Source: Propionigenium maris DSM 9537
GTDB lineage: Bacteria; Fusobacteriota; Fusobacteriia; Fusobacteriales; Fusobacteriaceae
Reading direction: 5' to 3'
NCBI RefSeq assembly: GCF_027925155.1
Contig: NZ_BSDY01000003.1
Coordinates: forward strand, 30,975-94,974
Length of the DNA stretch: 64,000 nt
In this document: in pieces, positions 1 to 7,076 of the stretch
Layout: each line of letters opens with the position of its first letter
How positions within the stretch are numbered: position 1 is the stretch's first letter
The notes under the pieces: model-generated
What the model was told of the DNA's origin: nothing
What the model saw: the letters and a program-made list of their open reading frames with translations, nothing else
Databases searched by the model: none
Made by a program: the position numbers and the translations under genes

Positions 1-1
1 T

Positions 2-79
2 CAGAGGGAGCTGAAGGATCAGACCTTTTCAGAGGATATGCTGGTAGTATGTGAAAAATTCAAAGTTGTATATAAATAG
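2..79 (+). CDS. 3' end of an upstream gene (partial)
   Basis: An open frame enters from the left edge and ends at TAG 77-79, giving 25 residues that finish CEKFKVVYK. The tail is too short to assign a family. It stops 9 bases before the PhnA-like start, so the two genes may be cotranscribed. Support is the close spacing and same strand only. Confidence 0.4.
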   Translation, partial: QRELKDQTFSEDMLVVCEKFKVVYK

Positions 80-88
80 GAGGATATA

Positions 89-490
89 ATGGCTAGAGGA
101 TATGATAACGACAGAGAGAGAAAATCAAAGGTAAGTTTTTTTGGAAAGGATCTTGCCCGAAGATCTAAATCATGCTGTGAACTTTGTGAGGTAAGCGGAG
201 AGAAGTTAGAGGTCTTTGAAGTACCTCCAGTACCTGAGGAACCCGACTTCGACAGATGTATCTTCATATGCAGTTCATGTAAAAACCTGCTGGAAAACAT
301 CGACAAAGCCGATGAAAATGATGTGAGATTTTTAAATAACTCCATATGGAGTGAGGTTGAGATGGTAAAAGCTGTTTCAGTTGCTGCTCTCAGAAAGCTG
401 GAAGCTAAGCATCCATGGGCTTCAGATATCTTAGACACTGCCTATATCGACGTGGATATAGAGGAAAAGATAGACGGGATAGACCTTTAA
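89..490 (+). CDS. PhnA-like zinc-binding protein
   Basis: The 133-residue protein resembles the N-terminal part of long PhnA (alkylphosphonate-uptake-associated) proteins. It has two Cys pairs, CELC near residue 31 and CSSC near 63, separated by an EVPPVPE segment, and then the family signature FLNNSIWSEV followed by a WASDILDTAYID stretch. The small C-terminal beta domain of full PhnA is missing. PhnA proteins are cytoplasmic and of uncertain biochemical role; no phn genes are nearby, so phosphonate use should not be inferred. The start follows an AGGAGG ribosome site. The gene converges on the response regulator and shares its hairpin terminator. Confidence 0.7.
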   Translation: MARGYDNDRERKSKVSFFGKDLARRSKSCCELCEVSGEKLEVFEVPPVPEEPDFDRCIFICSSCKNLLENIDKADENDVRFLNNSIWSEVEMVKAVSVAALRKLEAKHPWASDILDTAYIDVDIEEKIDGIDL

Positions 491-545
491 GTTATTCCAG
501 CTTTTTCCACCTCATATAAAGTATTATTTTAGTCCTTTAAAGAGA

Positions 546-593
546 ATGGAGCTTTCCTCAGAATGAAGTAAATCATTCTGAAGAAAGCTCCAT
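546..593. terminator. long hairpin terminator between convergent genes
   Basis: Two 21-base arms (546-566 and 573-593) are complementary except for one position and enclose a 6-base loop. A T-rich tail follows on the plus strand, so it should end the PhnA-like transcript, and it also lies just beyond the 3' end of the response-regulator gene. Confidence 0.85.
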
Positions 594-597
594 CTTT

Positions 598-1263
598 TTA
601 TCTTATTGTATAACCTACCCCTCTAATTGTCTTTATAAGTTTTTCCTCATGTCCCCTGTCTACCTTATCCCTAAGATATTTTATATACACATCCAGTACA
701 TTGGGATTGGAGTAATCTGCATCTCCCCATATTTTCTCCAATATCTTTTCACAGCTCATGGCAATACCACTATTTATTACCAGGTACTCTAAAAGATCGA
801 ACTCCTGCTTAGATAGCTCTATCTCTCTACCTGCCCTTGTTACGATTCTTTTTTTCGGATCCACCACCATATCCCTATATGTTATAATTTTTTCCTCATC
901 GTTACTGGTTTTTCTCAAGTTAGCTCTTATCCTTGCAGCTAACTCTCCATAGTTAAAGGGTTTAACCACATAATCATCTGCCCCAGTATCCAGCCCTATT
1001 ATCCTGTCGCTTATATCATCCTTTGCAGTTACCATTATAATAGGTACATCCGACTCCCCCTTTATCCTTTTACACACCTCATAACCATCTATCTTAGGTA
1101 TCATCACATCCAGAAGTACAAGATCATAGTTCTCCTCCCTAAACTTCAGGAGACCCTCGAAACCATCCCTTGCTATATCCAATCTATATCCCTCATATGA
1201 AAGCTGCAGCTCTAATACCCTTGCAAGCTTTTTATCATCCTCTACTATCAGTATCCTCTTCAT
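598..1263 (-). CDS. OmpR/PhoB-family response regulator
   Basis: A 221-residue two-domain regulator. The receiver domain (1-115) has the acidic pair at D9/D10, phospho-acceptor D52 in LLDVMIP, T79 and K101 in KPF. The C-terminal winged helix (125-221) has ELSKQEFDLLEYL and ends in the usual KTIRGVGYTIR. It is the second gene of a two-gene unit: its ATG overlaps the kinase stop codon (ATGA), indicating translational coupling. Probable targets are the two genes upstream of the kinase, which share a tandem direct repeat of the spacing OmpR-family dimers bind; that link is inferred. Confidence 0.95.
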   Translation of the reverse strand: MKRILIVEDDKKLARVLELQLSYEGYRLDIARDGFEGLLKFREENYDLVLLDVMIPKIDGYEVCKRIKGESDVPIIMVTAKDDISDRIIGLDTGADDYVVKPFNYGELAARIRANLRKTSNDEEKIITYRDMVVDPKKRIVTRAGREIELSKQEFDLLEYLVINSGIAMSCEKILEKIWGDADYSNPNVLDVYIKYLRDKVDRGHEEKLIKTIRGVGYTIR

Positions 1264-2633
1264 TCCCTTTCCTCCCTCTGGAAAACTATTCTGAATGTAC
1301 TTCCTACTCCTACTTTACTTTCCACATCTATACTACACCCATGGATCTCAGCTAGCTTACTTACAATTGAAAGCCCTAGCCCCATACTTCCCTCATCTCT
1401 ATTTCTAGCCTTGTCTCCCCTGTAAAACCTTTCAAAAACCTTCTTCCTCTCCTCTTGGGTCATTCCCCTGCCAAAATCCCTTACATATAGGATACCCTTC
1501 TCCTCCTCGGTATATCCTCCTATCTCGATACCACTATCCCTACCGTACTTAATGGCGTTATCAACAAGGGATCTCAGCATCTGAAGTACCATATTTTGAT
1601 CGCAAAAGACCTTCATTCCCTCCACAATATTAAGATTGATCCCAGGTCCCCCTGCAAAGGAGGAATAATCCCTTCTTAACTTCTCCAGAAGTTCCCGGAC
1701 ATCGAGCTCTCCTCTTTCTACCTTGAAGCCTTCCAGATCTCCCCTTGCAAGGAAGAGGAGTTTATCTATCATCCTTCTCATGTTTTCATTTTCTTCCTCT
1801 ATTGCTTCTATTGCTTCATCCACTAGGGCTTCATCCTGACCTCCCATCCGCCTGTAGATATCCAGGTATCCCTTCATCACAGCTATGGGAGTTCTCAGTT
1901 CATGGGAGATATTGGAGATAAACTTTCTCTGGTTTTCAAAGGAACCCTCCAGCCTCTCCAGAGCATTGTTGATAAGCTTGGAAAGCCTTACAAGCTCATC
2001 CTCCACCCCCTCCACTGGAAGCCTCTCACTGAGGTTTTCCGAGGTAATCCTTTCAGTAATATCACTTATCTTAGTTATAGGCCTTACCAGGCTGTTTCCC
2101 GTCCTAATTCCTGCACCGAGGGATATCACTAATCCTAAGAGTTCTACTATTACAAGAGCCTTTACCAGTATCTTAAGGTATTCCTCGTAATCTGTGACTA
2201 AGACATACTCTATCAGATATTCGGTTCCCTCATAGTCATAAGTTTCACTCAGATAGAAGTACTCCTCCCTATCCTCTCCGTCTATGAGAATAGTTTTTTT
2301 AGATCCCCTTACAGCTTCTTCTACCTCCAAGGGAAGGCCTCCCGCTTCCCTTTCATCATTTAGGGATATCCTTATAAAGAAGTTCCCAGAGTGCTCCCTG
2401 ATACTCTTCATCTCCTCCTCTATTCTTTCCCGGGATACGACCCTCCTCTCCCTGTGAAGGCCCTCCATCCTCTCTATAAAAAAATCTCTGTTAGTTTCCA
2501 ATATCTCCTTTTTATTCCTTATAATCATCCCTGCACTGAACACATATATCATAATATTTAGGAGTAAAAGAGTTCCTAGAAATACTCCTACATAGGTAAA
2601 AACTATCCTGTTTCTTATACTTTTAAACTTCAT
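1260..2633 (-). CDS. membrane sensor histidine kinase
   Basis: The 457-residue kinase starts at the ATG at 2633, which is preceded by GGGGGAGAG; the frame is open further upstream but without a ribosome site. Order: membrane helix ~11-35, extracytoplasmic sensor of ~115 residues, second helix ~152-176, HAMP linker to ~230, HisKA with H244 in the ISHELRTP box, then HATPase_c with DNAIKYG (N box), DFGRGM (G1) and GLGLSIV (G2). All catalytic motifs are intact. It is the cognate partner of the overlapping response regulator. The signal sensed cannot be read from the sequence. Confidence 0.93.
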   Translation of the reverse strand: MKFKSIRNRIVFTYVGVFLGTLLLLNIMIYVFSAGMIIRNKKEILETNRDFFIERMEGLHRERRVVSRERIEEEMKSIREHSGNFFIRISLNDEREAGGLPLEVEEAVRGSKKTILIDGEDREEYFYLSETYDYEGTEYLIEYVLVTDYEEYLKILVKALVIVELLGLVISLGAGIRTGNSLVRPITKISDITERITSENLSERLPVEGVEDELVRLSKLINNALERLEGSFENQRKFISNISHELRTPIAVMKGYLDIYRRMGGQDEALVDEAIEAIEEENENMRRMIDKLLFLARGDLEGFKVERGELDVRELLEKLRRDYSSFAGGPGINLNIVEGMKVFCDQNMVLQMLRSLVDNAIKYGRDSGIEIGGYTEEEKGILYVRDFGRGMTQEERKKVFERFYRGDKARNRDEGSMGLGLSIVSKLAEIHGCSIDVESKVGVGSTFRIVFQREERE

Positions 2634-2678
2634 CTCTCTCCCCCTTAAACCAAGTATAACACATGGTCCTTCCAAGTC

Positions 2679-2699
2679 AAAAAGCCGGTTCCCCGGCTT
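2679..2699 (-). terminator. terminator after the small exported protein gene
   Basis: On the minus strand AAGCCGG and CCGGCTT form a 7-bp stem with a 4-base loop followed by TTTTT. It lies between the exported-protein gene and the kinase, so the kinase and regulator are expressed separately or by read-through. Confidence 0.85.
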
Positions 2700-2702
2700 C
2701 TT

Positions 2703-3065
2703 CTAGTATTTCTTAGAGAGAATATTTTCATCCTCATACTGGGCCACAACCCTCACAGGCTTCTCAAAATCCTCCTTCATATCCACAGCTGCCCTCTCTG
2801 CAACCTCCTCTACTGCATCTTTCAGATCAACCTCTCCCCTCCTGAAGAAGTTATCCTCCACCTCTATCTCCAGAAGAATAAAGTTTCCGAGGTCCCTCAA
2901 CTCATACTCCATCTCATAGTGCTTCCCACCAGCCTCCACATATGGATACTCCTTCTCAAGTACCCTCTCATCCCTCTCCATTACATCCTCTCCATGGCTG
3001 GCCATAGCTGAAGTGGAAGTTACCACCATACCTACTACCATTAATATTCCAATTAATTTTTTCAT
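2703..3065 (-). CDS. small exported protein of unknown function
   Basis: About 120 residues from the ATG at 3065 (AGGAG 9 bases upstream); a nearer upstream ATG would overlap the ribosome site. An N-terminal signal peptide (MKKLIGILMVVG...) probably ends at AMA-SH near residue 20. The remaining ~100 residues are very acidic, with no cysteines and no recognised domain. Its upstream region has TATAAT-like sequence and the TTCTAA tandem repeat shared with the ferredoxin gene behind it, so it is probably a target of the adjacent two-component system. Confidence 0.6.
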   Translation of the reverse strand: MKKLIGILMVVGMVVTSTSAMASHGEDVMERDERVLEKEYPYVEAGGKHYEMEYELRDLGNFILLEIEVEDNFFRRGEVDLKDAVEEVAERAAVDMKEDFEKPVRVVAQYEDENILSKKY

Positions 3066-3099
3066 CCTTCTCATCTCCTATTATAACCTGCTAATCTTA

Positions 3100-3118
3100 G
3101 AATTTTCTTAGAATACTA
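3100..3118 (-). promoter_or_regulatory. tandem TTCTAA repeat, candidate response-regulator site
   Basis: On the minus strand TTCTAA occurs twice with starts 11 bases apart (TTCTAAGAAAATTCTAAG), upstream of the small exported protein gene and adjoining the 3' end of the ferredoxin gene. Eleven-base direct repeats are the usual geometry of PhoB/OmpR-type binding sites. A second copy lies upstream of the ferredoxin gene. Confidence 0.5.
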
Positions 3119-3910
3119 TCAGTGGACTAACTTAAGGGCTATATATGTTGCTATAAAGTAGATTAACAGCACTCCCACTGAAAACCTTCTCACATCCACT
3201 TCTTTTCCCATGAAATCCAGGGAAAGAGCATCTATCTTAGAGGGACAGGTCTCTCCGTCTACACAGTTAAAGCATGATATACAATCCTCTCCGCATATTC
3301 TCTCCTTCTTGGATACCTCTATCTTCATAGGACACTCCCTGTTACACCTCCCACAGGATACACACCTCTTTGTATCTCTTTGGATTGCAAGGCTCGGGAT
3401 AAACCTGTGTATTATATTATACATAGCCTTCTGGGGACAGGCATACTTACAGAAGAACCTTGGAATTACCAGGGGCACCATAATTATCATGTATTTTTTC
3501 ATCTTAAGAAATGTAAAGGAAAGGGCAGATCCCTTATAGATCTCCACATGGTTTCCAAAGAAGTAATCATATCCCCCGAAAATAATAAGATATATAAATC
3601 CAGCTAAAAATATATATTTGAGAAACCTGAGCCTCCTGTCCCACTTCCCCTGAGGCAAAACCTGCACAGAGGGAAACAAACTCCTTCCTATCCTCTCAAC
3701 AAAGTAACTTAGATTTCCAAAGGGACACAGCCACCCACACCAGAAACTGCCAAATACTATAAAGGATATAAAGGTGACTACCTCCACCTCAAACTCTATC
3801 TCCACTCCAAACATACTTTGGGTAAACCATCCAAACCAGGGAACCAGCAGTACCACCGTTAAGAATCTTACAAAATCCCTTAACTCTCTTACCTTTATCT
3901 TCTCGATCAT
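3119..3910 (-). CDS. NapH/CcoG-type 4Fe-4S membrane ferredoxin
   Basis: The 263-residue polytopic protein has CGWLCPFG near residue 58 and CKYACPQ near 154, the two membrane-face motifs of NapH/NosR-like electron carriers. Two C-terminal cysteine clusters follow: CVSCGRCNRECP, and CISCFNC with a final CP. About five hydrophobic helices are visible, including the C-terminal one. Such proteins pass electrons between the quinol pool and periplasmic or cytoplasmic partners. No reductase subunit is adjacent, so the partner is unknown. Coupling with a two-component system and an exported protein suggests an envelope redox response (inference). Confidence 0.8.
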   Translation of the reverse strand: MIEKIKVRELRDFVRFLTVVLLVPWFGWFTQSMFGVEIEFEVEVVTFISFIVFGSFWCGWLCPFGNLSYFVERIGRSLFPSVQVLPQGKWDRRLRFLKYIFLAGFIYLIIFGGYDYFFGNHVEIYKGSALSFTFLKMKKYMIIMVPLVIPRFFCKYACPQKAMYNIIHRFIPSLAIQRDTKRCVSCGRCNRECPMKIEVSKKERICGEDCISCFNCVDGETCPSKIDALSLDFMGKEVDVRRFSVGVLLIYFIATYIALKLVH

Positions 3911-3970
3911 ATCTTCCTCCTTCTCAATTATATCAATATACTATAGCCTTTAAATTAGGCCATCCTTTGA

Positions 3971-3993
3971 TCAAGCTTAGAATTCTATTAGAA
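3971..3993 (-). promoter_or_regulatory. second tandem TTCTAA repeat upstream of the ferredoxin gene
   Basis: The minus strand reads TTCTAATAGAATTCTAAGC, again two TTCTAA units 11 bases apart, matching the element upstream of the exported protein gene in sequence and phase. Candidate operator for the neighbouring OmpR-family regulator. Confidence 0.5.
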
Positions 3994-4040
3994 GAAGTGC
4001 AGCTTAGGATAAAATACCTTAAATTAAATCTTAAAAAATA

Positions 4041-4070
4041 AAAAAACCTGAAAATTAATCCAGGTTTTTT
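4041..4070. terminator. terminator of the AhpF-like reductase gene
   Basis: AAAAAACCTG and CAGGTTTTTT are exact inverted repeats around a 10-base loop, directly after the stop codon. Symmetric A/T tracts allow termination from either side. Confidence 0.75.
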
Positions 4071-4075
4071 GACTC

Positions 4076-5719
4076 TTACTTTAATAGATCAGCTATAGAG
4101 TCTAGACTCTTAGCTCCAAAGTGTATCTCGCTGTCATCTACTATAATAGCAGGCACACTCATAATATTGAACTTACTTCTCAGTTCCTTGAAGTTTGAGA
4201 TATCGATCATCTCAGCCTCTATATTATCATTTTCTATGGCTATCCTCTGAGCTGCTACCACCACATCTGGGCACAGGTGGCAGGAGAGGGATACTGCTAC
4301 CTTCACATTCCTCTTCCTCTGAATAGCTCCTATCTTCTCCCTGGATTTTCCCGTTAACTCCTGTCCAGGTCCCGCCATATTATAGATAGCCAGGATGAAG
4401 GAGTTCAGCTCATGTCCTCCAGGGACACCGTGGAACTTAACCCTTCTATACTCTCCCCTACTGTCTGTAAAGGCCACAGCAGGATACTTATCTATATTAA
4501 GCTTCTCCTCTACCTGAGGGTTCTCCCCCTTGGAGTACACCTCAAGGGTTAATCTGTCGCTGAGCTCCTCTATCTCCTCCAGGAAGGCCTTCAGTTCCAC
4601 CGACTTGTCGTTGGTCTCATCTACCACAGTTACCATCTTCAGGTCCTCTGTAAGCTTTCCGAAGATTCCCTTAAGCTGCTCCCTTATCTCTGCTTCTAGG
4701 ATTCCCTTCTTTCCCTCTCCAGGAGCTTTATCTTCCTTCTTCTCCTTCTTAGGTGCCGGTTTATCCTTTATTCCCAGCTCTCTCTTTTTATCCTCTACAT
4801 ACTTCTCTGCATCTGTTGCAGCAATGGCTCCGTCTGCCACAGCTGTTACCACCTGTCTCAGCACCTTTGGTCTCAGATCTCCTGCTGCATAGATCCCCTT
4901 GCTATTGGTCCTCATATTTTCATCTGTGATGATGTATCCGTAGTCATCTGTCTTCACATGTCCCTTAAAGAGGTCCGTCTGAGGCTGGTATCCTATGAAT
5001 ACGAATATTCCAAAGGTTCCGTCCTCCTCGCTTGCCTCATGTATCCACTTCTCACCAGTAATATTATCTATAAAGATGGCTCTCTGAATCATCCCATCTC
5101 CAGAAGCCTCCACGATCTCAGTATTAAACCTTACCTCTATATTATCATGGTCATCCAGCTTCTCCACTATGGACTTGGCACAAGTAAACTCAGGCTCCCT
5201 TGCAATAATAGTCACCTTGCTTGCAAACTTAGAGAGGAACATAGCCTCCTCCACAGCTGCATAACCTGCTCCTATTACAAATACCTCGAGATCTGTGAAG
5301 AACTCTCCGTCGCAGGTAGCACAGTAGGCTACTCCCCTCCCTGTAAACTCCTTCTCTCCAGTGAATCCAAGCTTCCTCGGTTTAGCCCCGGTTGCTATGA
5401 TAACAGACCTTCCCAGAACCTTTCTTCCGTTGAGGTTAATAACCTTCACATCTCCCTCAAAATCTACATCCACTACCTCTCCTCTTATGAAGCTCACTCC
5501 AAAGCTTTCAGCCTGGGCATGCATCTCCCCCACAAGCTTAGGTCCTGTGGTATCCATGATTCCCGGGTAGTTTGCTATCTCAGAGGTAGTTGCTGCCTGA
5601 CCTCCTGGAGCTCCCTTCTCGATAATTACCGTGTCCATCTTTGCTCTTCCTGCATAGACTCCAGCTGAAAGCCCTGCTGGTCCTCCTCCAATTATCACTA
5701 CGTCGTATATATGCTCCAT
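4076..5719 (-). CDS. AhpF-like disulfide reductase with permuted domain order
   Basis: About 547 residues from the ATG at 5719 (GAGGTG 6 bases upstream; an in-frame GTG upstream overlaps that site). Residues 1-310 are a thioredoxin-reductase flavoprotein: GGGPAGLSAGVYAGR for FAD, GAGYAAVEEA for NAD(P)H, the redox pair CATC in AYCATCDGEFF, and a C-terminal YAAGDL. After a Lys/Pro-rich linker (~325-345) come two thioredoxin folds with CHLC near residue 480, like the N-terminal domain of AhpF but at the C terminus. Classical AhpF has the opposite order. It lies downstream of ahpC on the same strand and presumably reduces the peroxiredoxin. Confidence 0.88.
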   Translation of the reverse strand: MEHIYDVVIIGGGPAGLSAGVYAGRAKMDTVIIEKGAPGGQAATTSEIANYPGIMDTTGPKLVGEMHAQAESFGVSFIRGEVVDVDFEGDVKVINLNGRKVLGRSVIIATGAKPRKLGFTGEKEFTGRGVAYCATCDGEFFTDLEVFVIGAGYAAVEEAMFLSKFASKVTIIAREPEFTCAKSIVEKLDDHDNIEVRFNTEIVEASGDGMIQRAIFIDNITGEKWIHEASEEDGTFGIFVFIGYQPQTDLFKGHVKTDDYGYIITDENMRTNSKGIYAAGDLRPKVLRQVVTAVADGAIAATDAEKYVEDKKRELGIKDKPAPKKEKKEDKAPGEGKKGILEAEIREQLKGIFGKLTEDLKMVTVVDETNDKSVELKAFLEEIEELSDRLTLEVYSKGENPQVEEKLNIDKYPAVAFTDSRGEYRRVKFHGVPGGHELNSFILAIYNMAGPGQELTGKSREKIGAIQRKRNVKVAVSLSCHLCPDVVVAAQRIAIENDNIEAEMIDISNFKELRSKFNIMSVPAIIVDDSEIHFGAKSLDSIADLLK

Positions 5720-5824
5720 ATCTATCACCTCAAGTTATTATTTTTATTTTACTGATAATTCATCCTAAAAGTTTCTCATCCTATGAGATTTCTTTTAAGT
5801 ATCAATTTTCTATAAAATCCTTCG

Positions 5825-5856
5825 TTTTAAAAAAGAGAGGCACTTTCGTGCCTCTC
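5825..5856 (-). terminator. terminator after ahpC
   Basis: GAGAGGCAC and GTGCCTCTC form a 9-bp stem with a 4-base loop, followed on the minus strand by TTTTTTAAAA. It separates ahpC from the reductase gene, so the reductase depends on read-through or its own promoter. Confidence 0.9.
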
Positions 5857-5876
5857 AATGACTTCTAAAGATCTTC

Positions 5877-6446
5877 TTAGATCTTACCAATTAGGTCTAG
5901 GCTAGGCTTAAGAGTTTCTGTTCCTGGCTTCCACTTAGCTGGGCACACCTGATCTCCGTGAGCTGCTACAAACTGAGCTGCCTGAACCTTTCTAAGTAAC
6001 TCATCTGCATCTCTTCCGATTCCAAGGTCGTGTACCTCATATGCCTTGATCTCCCCCTCTGGGTTCACGATAAATGTACCTCTAAGAGCAAGTCCCTCCT
6101 CCTCGATCATTACACCAAACTGTCTTGAAAGAGCTCCTGTAGGGTCAGCTAGCATTGGATAGTTGATCTTCTGAATACTCTCAGATGAATCGTGCCATGC
6201 CTTGTGTACAAAGTGAGTATCTGTAGATACAGAGTAGATCTCGCAACCGATCTCCTTAAACTTCTCATAGTTATCTGCTACGTCTCCTAGCTCTGTAGGG
6301 CAAACAAATGTAAAGTCTGCTGGGTAGAAGAAGAATACACTCCACTGCCCCTTTAATGATTCGTGGGTGATCTCCTTAAAGTCACCGTTGTGGTAAGCCT
6401 GTACTCTAAAATCTTCTACTTTCTTGTTGATTAATGAAGTTGCCAT
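5877..6446 (-). CDS. ahpC: alkyl hydroperoxide reductase peroxiredoxin AhpC
   Basis: A 189-residue typical 2-Cys peroxiredoxin. The peroxidatic cysteine is C49 in DFTFVCPTE and the resolving cysteine C168 in HGDQVCPAKW, both in the standard AhpC positions. It reduces H2O2 and organic hydroperoxides in the cytoplasm and is recycled by an AhpF-type reductase, here probably the downstream gene. The start has GGGAGGAA upstream. An inverted repeat resembling a PerR box lies ~55 bases upstream, consistent with peroxide induction. Confidence 0.96.
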   Translation of the reverse strand: MATSLINKKVEDFRVQAYHNGDFKEITHESLKGQWSVFFFYPADFTFVCPTELGDVADNYEKFKEIGCEIYSVSTDTHFVHKAWHDSSESIQKINYPMLADPTGALSRQFGVMIEEEGLALRGTFIVNPEGEIKAYEVHDLGIGRDADELLRKVQAAQFVAAHGDQVCPAKWKPGTETLKPSLDLIGKI

Positions 6447-6500
6447 CTTTAAATTCCTCCCTGTCTCATGTTTTATTTTTAATTTTCAATTTCTTACAAC

Positions 6501-6517
6501 TTTGTAATTATTACAAA
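6501..6517. promoter_or_regulatory. PerR/Fur-type box upstream of ahpC
   Basis: TTTGTAAT-T-ATTACAAA is a perfect inverted repeat around a single central base, close to the PerR consensus TTATAATNATTATAA. It overlaps the probable -10 region of ahpC. PerR control of ahpC is well known in Gram-positive bacteria; no perR gene is in this window. Confidence 0.7.
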
Positions 6518-6565
6518 ACAAGTATAAAACAATTCCTGACTTGTGTCAACAGGTTTTTTTAAAAA

Positions 6566-6841
6566 TTATTTTCTTATTATAAATTGAACGATACCGTCGT
6601 CCTTCTGCCTCACCATAATTCTGAAGTTAAGTCCCTTTAAGAGCAGCCTTAATTCCTCTCTATCCGATGCCTGACACTCCAGTATAGGGCAGCTCATATG
6701 TATCCCAAGTCGAAGGTTAACTTCATTTTTCCCAGGAAAATTTTCTACTATTGTGTATGCGTTGTCCTCCAACATCTTCCTTATTCTGTTCATCTCTTCC
6801 ATAGTTATCACCTTCCACTCTGCTTTTTTCTTTTTAGACAT
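6566..6841 (-). CDS. small hypothetical protein, 91 residues
   Basis: No family recognised. The sequence starts with a Lys-rich MSKKKKAEWK, has a central amphipathic stretch and two cysteines seven residues apart (CPILEC plus flanks), and ends in an alternating beta-like segment. There is no signal peptide, so it should be cytoplasmic. It has its own strong promoter, and a 7-4-7 inverted repeat that places the AGGA ribosome site in a loop just upstream of the start, which could make translation structure-dependent. It is upstream of ahpC on the same strand with a gap of ~120 bases. Confidence 0.55.
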   Translation of the reverse strand: MSKKKKAEWKVITMEEMNRIRKMLEDNAYTIVENFPGKNEVNLRLGIHMSCPILECQASDREELRLLLKGLNFRIMVRQKDDGIVQFIIRK

Positions 6842-6848
6842 AATTATA

Positions 6849-6901
6849 ACAAATTCCTAAATTTGTAGTATGATATTAGCCCCTATATAGTTGTCTGTCA
6901 A
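6849..6901 (-). promoter_or_regulatory. promoter and leader hairpin of the 91-residue protein gene
   Basis: Minus-strand TTGACA (6896-6901), 17 bases, then TAATAT (6873-6878) is a near-consensus sigma-70 promoter. Downstream, ACAAATT-TAGG-AATTTGT (6849-6866) is a perfect inverted repeat with the ribosome site in its loop. Confidence 0.65.
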
Positions 6902-7015
6902 TACCTTTGTAAAATTCTTTATTAATTTGCTAAGTTTTAAAAGTTGTTATAATAGTGTAATAATTTCATCCTTGTTTCTGCACCACTTTAAAGTAAAGTA
7001 GATGTACCCCCTATA

Positions 7016-7055
7016 TAAAAAAGGACCAAGCCTCCCACAAGGAAGGTTCAGTCCT
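7016..7055 (-). terminator. terminator of the ABC-F gene
   Basis: An imperfect hairpin (7022-7055, GGACTGAACCTTCC against GGGAGGCTTGGTCC, loop TTGT) followed on the minus strand by TTTTTT. Confidence 0.8.
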
Positions 7056-7076
7056 CTTATCTTAAGTTTATTTCAA

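Noticed and set aside
19..438. 139-residue ORF antisense to the PhnA-like gene
   Set aside because: Composition is low-complexity Ser/Leu, and the plus frame has the PhnA motifs and ribosome site.
4958..5668. 236-residue ORF antisense to the AhpF-like gene
   Set aside because: Shadow frame opposite a clear flavoprotein; no family pattern or ribosome site.
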